Assembly: GCA_021153285.1 (NCBI GenBank)
Contig: JAGKTT010000018.1
Span: 1 to 46,185, forward strand
DNA length: 46,185 nt
Direction: 5' to 3'
Origin: Bacteroidia bacterium
GTDB taxonomy: Bacteria > Bacteroidota > Bacteroidia > Bacteroidales > UBA932
Positions 8,349 to 14,646 of this stretch are shown piece by piece; positions within the stretch are counted from its first letter, which is position 1; each line of letters starts with the position of its first letter. Position numbers and translations under genes: made by a program. Below the pieces are notes generated by a model, which saw nothing but the letters and a program-made list of their open reading frames with translations, did no database searches and had not been told where the DNA came from.

Positions 8349-9344
8349 AAAACAATAAAAGAATGGATGCTGCCCATCGCAATGCTGACGGGAGCATCCA
8401 TTTACCTTATATATTATATATTGCCCGAACCCATACACAGAGTCGGGCCCTTCCTAAGCGGTGCTGTCTCTATCCTGCAGCCCTTGCTGATATTTTCTAT
8501 GCTCTTCCTGACCTTCTGCCGCATCGAGCCGAAGGACCTGAAACCTCACAGATGGCATTGGTGGCTTCTGTTTATTCAGGGTGGACTTTTTTCAGCACTC
8601 GGCCTGTTGGCTCTATGGGGCATCAAGGCTTTTCCCGGAGATTTCCACGACAAAGTGGTTCTCATCGAAAGTGCAATGCTCTGTCTGATCTGCCCTACAG
8701 CGACAGCAGCAGCTGTGGTGACCGGAAAACTGGGAGGAGATGTAGCTGGAATCACGACATACACAGTGCTGATAAATCTTGTTACGGCAGTGCTGGTTCC
8801 ACTTATTGTCCCATTGCTTCATCCTATGGACGGTATGGATTTCTGGACGGCCTTCAGTATGATTGTCGCTAAAATATTTCCATTGCTGATATTGCCTTGT
8901 CTGGCAGCCTGGCTTGTCCGATATCTTGCTCCGAGAATCCATCGCAAGCTTCTGAATTTTCCGGATCTGGCCTTCTATCTTTGGGCAATTGCCCTCACTC
9001 TCGCCATCACAGTGACCACGAAGTCCATTGTGCATAGCGCTATGAGTCCTCGCCTCCTTATGCTGATAGGTCTTATCTCATTGATTTGCTGTGCTTTCCA
9101 GTTCGTAGCGGGCCGATTCGTCGGCAGCCGCTACCGTCCGAGAACTTACAGCCAGGTGGTAGAAGAACGTGGCAAAGAGATTAGAAAAATCACCGCCGGT
9201 CAGGCTCTTGGCCAGAAGAACACCGTCTTTGCCATCTGGATGGGCTATACTTTTATGACTCCTGAAACTGCAATTGTCGGTGGCTTATACAGTATATGGC
9301 ATAATCTCTATAATTCGCACCAGTTGAGGAATGCGGGGAAATAG
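8337..9344 (+). CDS. BASS-family (bile acid:sodium symporter-like) membrane transporter
   Basis: A 335-residue polytopic membrane protein with about nine hydrophobic segments. The segment CPTATAAAVVTGKLGG and the C-terminal stretch GQKNTVFAIWMGYTFMTPETA resemble Bacteroidetes members of the BASS superfamily annotated as bile acid:sodium symporters. The substrate is unknown; family members carry bile acids, pantoate, pyruvate or other organic anions. I favour GTG at 8337, which gives VRIYKTIKEWMLPIAM and fits the short basic lead seen in relatives; the alternative is ATG at 8364. The GTG lies inside a copy of the dispersed repeat. A perfect palindrome follows the stop. Confidence 0.75.
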   Translation: MRIYKTIKEWMLPIAMLTGASIYLIYYILPEPIHRVGPFLSGAVSILQPLLIFSMLFLTFCRIEPKDLKPHRWHWWLLFIQGGLFSALGLLALWGIKAFPGDFHDKVVLIESAMLCLICPTATAAAVVTGKLGGDVAGITTYTVLINLVTAVLVPLIVPLLHPMDGMDFWTAFSMIVAKIFPLLILPCLAAWLVRYLAPRIHRKLLNFPDLAFYLWAIALTLAITVTTKSIVHSAMSPRLLMLIGLISLICCAFQFVAGRFVGSRYRPRTYSQVVEERGKEIRKITAGQALGQKNTVFAIWMGYTFMTPETAIVGGLYSIWHNLYNSHQLRNAGK

Positions 9345-9350
9345 CTTTGT

Positions 9351-9379
9351 AATGTAATTAATTGATAATTAATTACATT
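9351..9379. terminator. Perfect 13-bp palindrome after the transporter gene
   Basis: Arms 9351-9363 and 9367-9379 are perfectly complementary around a 3-nt centre. The element is very A/T-rich and starts 6 nt after the transporter stop. No U-tract follows, so it may be a terminator of Bacteroidetes style or a dimeric regulator site upstream of the purM promoter. The sequence does not decide between these. Confidence 0.45.
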
Positions 9380-9409
9380 GCTTGAATCTCAACACTTTTC
9401 GTATTACCC

Positions 9410-9440
9410 TTTCAAATAATACTGAAATTTCTTACTTTTG
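9410..9440 (+). promoter_or_regulatory. Probable purM-purH promoter
   Basis: A -33-like TTTC at 9410-9413 is followed after 19 nt by TACTTTTG at 9433-9440, an exact TAnnTTTG match. Transcription would start near 9447, about 20 nt before the purM ATG at 9467. This excludes the in-frame upstream start at 9382. Confidence 0.6.
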
Positions 9441-9466
9441 TAATTTGAAATCAATACAGACCTGTT

Positions 9467-10437
9467 ATGAGCAACCAAAGGTATATGCAGCGTGGTGTCT
9501 CAGCATCCAAGGAGGATGTGCACAACGCTATCAAGAACATCGACAAAGGTATTTTCCGGTGGACAATATCCTCGTCTCATCGACCATCGGCCGTAACAAG
9601 CTTCTTGTGCCGGGCGAAGTGATCAGCGCCATCATCAACGGAACTGACGAGCTCCTTGCCGAGCTTCGCGAAATGGGCGTCGGAGTATATGCTACAGGTG
9701 GAGAGACTGCCGATGTCGGAGACCTTGTGCGTACCATCATCGTTGACTCGACAGTGACCTGCCGAATGAAGCGCAGCGATGTGATCGACAATGCCAATAT
9801 CCGTCCGGGCGACGTGATCGTCGGTCTTGCATCATACGGTCAGGCTACATATGAAAAGGAATACAACGGCGGTATGGGCAGCAACGGACTTACCAGTGCC
9901 CGTCACGACGTCTTCTCAAAATATCTTGCAGAAAAATATCCTGAAAGCTACGATAAGGGAGTTCCTGAAGATCTCGTTTACAGCGGTGGCCTCAGGCTGA
10001 CCGATGAGGTGGAAGGCTCACCTATAGATGCCGGCAAGCTCGTCCTTTCACCTACCCGTACTTACGCACCGGTAGTAAAGAAGCTTCTGGATGCCCTCAG
10101 ACCTGAGATTCACGGAATGGTTCACTGCTCCGGCGGTGCTCAGACCAAGATTCTCCATTTCGTAGGGGACAATATCCGAGTAATCAAGGACAATCTTTTC
10201 CCGGTTCCACCTCTCTTCAGGACCATCCACGAGCAGAGCGGTACAGACTGGGCAGAAATGTACAAGGTGTTCAATATGGGTCATCGTCTCGAAGTGTATC
10301 TCTCGCCAGAGCACGCACAGCAGGTAATCGAGATTTCGAAGAGCTTCGGTATCGATGCCCAGATCGTAGGCCGCGTGGAAGAGTGTGACCACAAGGAACT
10401 CATCATCCGCTCGGAATTCGGAGAATTCATTTACTAG
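9467..10437 (+). pseudogene. purM: AIR synthetase purM with internal deletion and frameshift
   Basis: PurM closes the imidazole ring of FGAM to give AIR. From the ATG at 9467 the protein starts normally (MSNQRYMQRGVSASK and on to GIF, 30 residues, ending at 9556). The sequence then jumps to VDNILVSSTIGRNK, which in intact relatives lies some 65-70 residues further on, and the rest of the protein continues in a different frame to 10437. The missing part should contain the ATP-binding DGAGTK region and a nearby D-rich segment. What remains (GGETADVGDL, then the C-terminal domain) looks well conserved, with no other stops. As written the gene cannot make a working enzyme. The conserved remainder suggests a very recent lesion or an assembly error rather than old decay. 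The frame beginning at 9382 is an artefact of the shift. Confidence 0.85.
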
Positions 10438-10438
10438 A

Positions 10439-10474
10439 TGTCATAGTGAGGAGCGTAGCGACGTAACCATCTCT
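10439..10474 (+). repeat. Degenerate copy of the dispersed repeat between purM and purH
   Basis: It begins directly after the purM stop with TGTCATAGTGAGGAGCG and continues TAGCGACGT...ATCT. It matches the repeat of 8311-8348 and 39861-39898 with several changes near its ends. It fills most of the 64-nt purM-purH gap and has the same orientation as the other copies. Confidence 0.8.
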
Positions 10475-10501
10475 AAAAAGAAATATTAACATATAAATAT
10501 A

Positions 10502-12052
10502 ATGAAAGCGCTATTCAGTGTAAGTGATAAGACAGGCGTAGTAGAATTCGCCAGTCAGTTAGTGGAGCTCGGTTGGGAGATCATCGCGACCGGCGGAACA
10601 ATGAAACTTCTGCAGGATGCAGGACTTAAAGTAATCAATATCAGCGAAATCACAGGTTTTCCTGAAATCTGTGACGGCCGTGTGAAGACCCTCCATCCAA
10701 AGGTGCACGGAGGACTTCTCGGTCGTCGTGACCTCGACAGCCACATCGCTCAGCTCAAGGAGAACGGCATCGAGTTCATCGATATGGTATGTGTTAACCT
10801 CTATCCTTTCAAGCAGACCATCGCAAAGCCTGACGTGACAATGGAGGATGCCATCGAGAATATCGACATCGGAGGACCTTCAATGCTCCGCTCGGCAGCC
10901 AAGAACTGGAGCGCTGTGACTGTGGTATGCAACCCTGATAACTACGCTAAGATCATCTCTGAGATCCGTGAGACAGGCAACACCACAAAGGAAACCCGTC
11001 TCCAGCTTTCAGCAGAGGCATATACTCACACAGCTGAGTACGATATGATGATCGCTACATATATGCGCAAGGCTGCAGGTCTTAACGAGAAGCTTTTCCT
11101 CGAGTATGACCTCAAGCAGAGCCTCCGCTATGGCGAGAATCCACATCAGAATGCCAAGTTCTATGCGACTCTCGACAAGGTTCCTTTCTCTCTCGCAACA
11201 GCCGAGCAGCTCAATGGCAAGGAACTTTCATACAATAACATCCAGGATGCCAATGCAGCTCTTAACATCGTCCGCGAGTTCGAAGCACCTTTCTGCGTAG
11301 GTCTCAAGCATATGAACCCTTGTGGTGCCGCTATCGGAACCGATGTGGTAGACGCCTGGAAGAAGGCATACGAAGCTGACAAGGTGAGCATCTTCGGAGG
11401 TATTGTTGCTGTAAACCGTGAGGTTAACAAGGAAGTGGCAGAACTGATGAAGCCTATCTTCCTCGAAATCATTATGGCTCCATCATTCACTGACGAGGCA
11501 CTCGAAGTTCTCTGTACAAAGAAGAATCTTCGTCTCCTCAAGGTGGATATGAGCAAGGAACAGGGCGGCCATAATATGTATGTAAGTATGAACGGAGGTA
11601 TCCTCGTTCAGGAGCAGGACATCGACACCAAGACAGTGGTAGCTGATATGTGCGTGACCGAGGCTAAGCCTTGTGAGAAACAGCTTACAGATCTTGATTT
11701 CGCCTGGAGAATCGTAAAGCACGTGAAGTCTAATGCCATCGTAGTGGTAAAGGACGGTGCTACTCTCGGAGTAGGAGCTGGCCAGATGAACCGTGTCGGT
11801 TCTGCAAAGATCGCTCTCGAGCAGGCAGAGGCGGCTCTCAAGGAGGCAGGAAAGGATATCAAGGCTGAAGGTCTTGTTCTCGGTTCTGACGGATTCTTCC
11901 CATTCGATGATACAGTTACCCTTGCTGCTGAGTATGGCGTAAAGGCTATCGTTCAGCCGGGTGGCAGTGTGCGTGACGAGGATTCTGTAAAGAAGGCAAA
12001 CGAGTGCGGTATCACAATGCTCTGCACCGGAATGCGCCACTTCAAGCATTAA
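10502..12052 (+). CDS. purH: Bifunctional AICAR formyltransferase / IMP cyclohydrolase
   Basis: Last two steps of IMP synthesis. The N-terminal MGS-like cyclohydrolase domain (about 1-190) shows FSVSDKTG, ATGGT and GRVKTLHPKVHGG; the C-terminal formyltransferase domain has the catalytic Lys-His pair at K269-H270 (GLKHMNPCGAA) and KSNAIVVVKDG. Length (516) is normal and the frame is intact, unlike purM just upstream. It uses 10-formyl-THF, which FolD in this same window can help supply. The start ATG lies 27 nt after the degenerate repeat copy. A hairpin at 12093-12125 follows. Confidence 0.97.
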   Translation: MKALFSVSDKTGVVEFASQLVELGWEIIATGGTMKLLQDAGLKVINISEITGFPEICDGRVKTLHPKVHGGLLGRRDLDSHIAQLKENGIEFIDMVCVNLYPFKQTIAKPDVTMEDAIENIDIGGPSMLRSAAKNWSAVTVVCNPDNYAKIISEIRETGNTTKETRLQLSAEAYTHTAEYDMMIATYMRKAAGLNEKLFLEYDLKQSLRYGENPHQNAKFYATLDKVPFSLATAEQLNGKELSYNNIQDANAALNIVREFEAPFCVGLKHMNPCGAAIGTDVVDAWKKAYEADKVSIFGGIVAVNREVNKEVAELMKPIFLEIIMAPSFTDEALEVLCTKKNLRLLKVDMSKEQGGHNMYVSMNGGILVQEQDIDTKTVVADMCVTEAKPCEKQLTDLDFAWRIVKHVKSNAIVVVKDGATLGVGAGQMNRVGSAKIALEQAEAALKEAGKDIKAEGLVLGSDGFFPFDDTVTLAAEYGVKAIVQPGGSVRDEDSVKKANECGITMLCTGMRHFKH

Positions 12053-12092
12053 TAGGAGGGGCCTTAGGGCTTGAAATTCAAAGTGTTATAGT

Positions 12093-12125
12093 ATGTGCGT
12101 GCTATCCTCAGGGGAGCACGCACAT
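12093..12125 (+). terminator. Probable purH terminator hairpin
   Basis: Arms 12093-12103 and 12115-12125 form a perfect, GC-rich 11-bp stem with an 11-nt loop, 40 nt after the purH stop. No U-tract follows, which is common for Bacteroidetes hairpin terminators. Confidence 0.55.
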
Positions 12126-12181
12126 CGCGTAATATACTGATGAATAACATATTACGGATGGCACTTATAAGATAAAAATCG

Positions 12182-12189
12182 TATATTAG
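12182..12189 (+). promoter_or_regulatory. Possible promoter of the GH109 gene (TATATTAG)
   Basis: One mismatch to TAnnTTTG, 18 nt before the start codon. It is the best candidate in the 155-nt gap, but no -33 element is evident. Confidence 0.3.
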
Positions 12190-12207
12190 CAGAAAATAAA
12201 GAAAGTT

Positions 12208-13578
12208 ATGAAAAAATGGTTTCTTCTTATGGCAATAGCGGCGCTGTCGCTTGTCTCCTGCAATGAAAATGTCAATGTCATAAAGACCGTCGTACCGGAA
12301 AGACCTGCCGGTCAGGAAAGTGTCCTTGGACTCAGAACCGAGCCTATAGAAACGGTCAGAATCGGAATTGTAGGCCTTGGAATGCGAGGAGCCAGCGCTG
12401 TGGACCGTCTTACTTATGTTCCTGACTGCGCCATAACTGCAATATGCGATATCGAGCAGGACAGAGTGGACAGAAGTGCGGCAAGACTCCAGACAAGAGG
12501 CATTGAAAAGGTCCAGACTTTCGGCGGTGAACCGGAATCCTGGAGAGGGCTTTGTGAGAGTTCCGAAGTGGATCTTGTATATATCTGCACTGATTGGAAG
12601 ACTCACGTTCCTATTGCACTATATGCTATGGAATGTGGAAAACACGTAGCTATTGAAGTTCCGGCAGCTACCACACTCGATGATATATGGGCACTTATAA
12701 ATATGTCCGAGAAGACAAGAAAGCATTGTATGATGCTGGAGAACTGTGTGTATGATTTCTTTGAAATGTCCACATTGTCAATGGCACAGAAGGGTGTCTT
12801 CGGAGAGGTCATCCACGTAGAGGGAGCTTATCATCACTGTCTCGATCCTTTCTGGAATGAGTATTGGGAGAACTGGAGGCTTGAGTTCAATAAAGAGAAC
12901 AGGGGAGATGTATATCCTACCCACGGTATCGGACCTGTATGCCAGGTCCTGAACATTCACAGAGGTGACAGGATGAAGACCCTTGTGTCAATGGATACCA
13001 AGCCGATCAACGGTCCGAAGATTTATGAGCTGAAGAGCGGAACACCTTGCCCTGAATTCCAGAACGGAGACCAGACAAGTACTCTGATCAGCACTGAAAA
13101 CGGCAAGACAATGTTAATCCAGCACGATGTGATGACTCCGCGTCCATATGACCGCCTTTATCAGGTGGTCGGAACAGACGGATATGCAGGAAAATATCCT
13201 GTGCAGCTCTATTGCCTTCGTGAAAATGCTTCTCTTGCTGAAGGTTACGATGCTCTTGGCACTGAGAAACTCTACTCCGGAGATTCGCTGATGGAACTTC
13301 AGGCCAAATATCCGAATGCGCTTATGAATCCTGAATTCGTGGAGTTTGCCCAGAGTGTGGGAGGTCACGGTGGTATGGACTTCATTATGGACTATCGACT
13401 TGTATATTGCCTGCATAACGGCCTTCCACTCGATATGGATGTATATGATATGGCAGAATGGTGCTGCGTAAGCGAACTTTCTCGCATTTCTCTTGAAAAT
13501 GGCTCTATGCCTGTGGAAGTTCCGGATTTCACCCGCGGCGAGTGGAACAAGATAAACGGTTTCAGTTATGCATTTTAA
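12208..13578 (+). CDS. GH109 family lipoprotein, probable alpha-N-acetylgalactosaminidase
   Basis: A Gfo/Idh/MocA-fold protein of the NAD-dependent glycosidase family GH109; characterised members release alpha-linked GalNAc. The lipobox is LVSC with C18. The Rossmann motif GIVGLGMRG is at about 53-61, followed by GKHVAIEVPAATTLDDIWAL, MMLENCVYDFFE, YPTHGIGPVCQ and the C-terminal GGHGGMDFIMDYRLVYCLHN, all typical of GH109 rather than of ordinary sugar dehydrogenases. Many relatives carry Tat signals; a lipoprotein signal here suggests membrane anchoring outside the cytoplasm, with NAD bound before or retained after export. It overlaps the following kinase gene by 11 nt. The GalNAc specificity is family-based inference. 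Confidence 0.85.
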   Translation: MKKWFLLMAIAALSLVSCNENVNVIKTVVPERPAGQESVLGLRTEPIETVRIGIVGLGMRGASAVDRLTYVPDCAITAICDIEQDRVDRSAARLQTRGIEKVQTFGGEPESWRGLCESSEVDLVYICTDWKTHVPIALYAMECGKHVAIEVPAATTLDDIWALINMSEKTRKHCMMLENCVYDFFEMSTLSMAQKGVFGEVIHVEGAYHHCLDPFWNEYWENWRLEFNKENRGDVYPTHGIGPVCQVLNIHRGDRMKTLVSMDTKPINGPKIYELKSGTPCPEFQNGDQTSTLISTENGKTMLIQHDVMTPRPYDRLYQVVGTDGYAGKYPVQLYCLRENASLAEGYDALGTEKLYSGDSLMELQAKYPNALMNPEFVEFAQSVGGHGGMDFIMDYRLVYCLHNGLPLDMDVYDMAEWCCVSELSRISLENGSMPVEVPDFTRGEWNKINGFSYAF

Positions 13579-14644
13579 TGAGATTGCCGGTCAGTTTGCC
13601 ATAGAAGGAAATGTGACTGATGTCCGTCCTTTAGGAAACGGACTTATCAATGACACTTATCTGGTGTCGGCTTCAGAAGGTAAAAGATATGTCCTGCAGA
13701 GGATCAATCACTCTATTTTCAAGGATGTTGATCTGCTTCAGCGTAATATCGCGTATGTAACTGCTCATATCAGAACGAAACTCACTGCTGCCGGTGAAAC
13801 TGATGTCGATCGTAAGGTCTTGAGATTCATCTCATTGAAAGATTGCGACAGCACATATTATTTTGACGGCGAATCATATTGGAGAATGTCTGCCTTCATT
13901 GAAGATTCTGTAACTGTGGAGACCGTCACTCCTGAATCTTCCTATTGTGCCGGAAAAGCTTTCGGAGAGTTCCAGTCAATGCTCGTGGATATTAAGGATC
14001 CGATAGGGGAGACCATTCCTGACTTCCATAATATGGAACTGAGGGCGCGCCAGCTTCGTGAGGCTGTAGCCAAGGATCCTGTGGGAAGATGCCTGGAGCC
14101 GGAAGTCCGTGACTTCCTTTCTGAAATTGACCTTCATATTGACGAAATGTGCAAAGCTGAGCGTCTGCATCGCGAGGGGATTCTGCCTAAAAGAATCTGC
14201 CACTGCGACACCAAGGTCAGCAATATGCTTTTCGACAAGGACGGTTCTGCTCTCTGCGTGATCGACCTGGATACATTGATGCCGAGCTTTATTTTCTCGG
14301 ATGTGGGGGATTTCCTCCGCACAGCTGCCAATTATGTAGCGGAAGATTGTCCGGAGATAGATAAGGTCGGGTTCAATATGGAGATTTTCAGGCCTTTCAT
14401 CAAAGGTTATCTTGAGTCAGCCGGTTCATTCCTGACAGAAGTGGAAATAGAAAACATTCCATATGCCGCAGCACTTTTCCCATTTATGCAGGCTGTACGT
14501 TTCCTGACCGATTACATCAATGGCGATACATATTACAAAATTGCGTATCCGGAGCATAATCTAGTCCGGACACGCAATCAGATGGTTCTTTTCCGCAGTG
14601 TCTTGTCGCACTGGGATCAGATGAAGGCTATAGTTTCAGAGTAA
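13568..14644 (+). CDS. NahK-like sugar 1-kinase (aminoglycoside phosphotransferase fold)
   Basis: A 358-residue APH/choline kinase-fold protein. The N-terminal nucleotide-binding part shows LGNGLINDTYLV and KRYVLQRIN; the catalytic loop is HCDTKVSNML (D214) and the metal site is VIDLDTL (D233/D235). It resembles Bacteroidetes proteins related to N-acetylhexosamine 1-kinase. Its start overlaps the end of the GH109 gene by 11 nt, so the two are translationally linked: GH109 would release GalNAc and this enzyme would phosphorylate it after uptake. It has no signal peptide and should be cytoplasmic. The substrate is inferred. Its stop is 2 nt from the stop of the convergent PUL operon, with no terminator between. 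Confidence 0.7.
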   Translation: MHFNEIAGQFAIEGNVTDVRPLGNGLINDTYLVSASEGKRYVLQRINHSIFKDVDLLQRNIAYVTAHIRTKLTAAGETDVDRKVLRFISLKDCDSTYYFDGESYWRMSAFIEDSVTVETVTPESSYCAGKAFGEFQSMLVDIKDPIGETIPDFHNMELRARQLREAVAKDPVGRCLEPEVRDFLSEIDLHIDEMCKAERLHREGILPKRICHCDTKVSNMLFDKDGSALCVIDLDTLMPSFIFSDVGDFLRTAANYVAEDCPEIDKVGFNMEIFRPFIKGYLESAGSFLTEVEIENIPYAAALFPFMQAVRFLTDYINGDTYYKIAYPEHNLVRTRNQMVLFRSVLSHWDQMKAIVSE

Positions 14645-14646
14645 CT

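Noticed and set aside
9382..10437. A continuous 351-codon frame for purM starting at 9382
   Set aside because: Its first 58 or so residues are unlike PurM, it begins upstream of the likely promoter, and the true PurM N-terminus is found in another frame from 9467.
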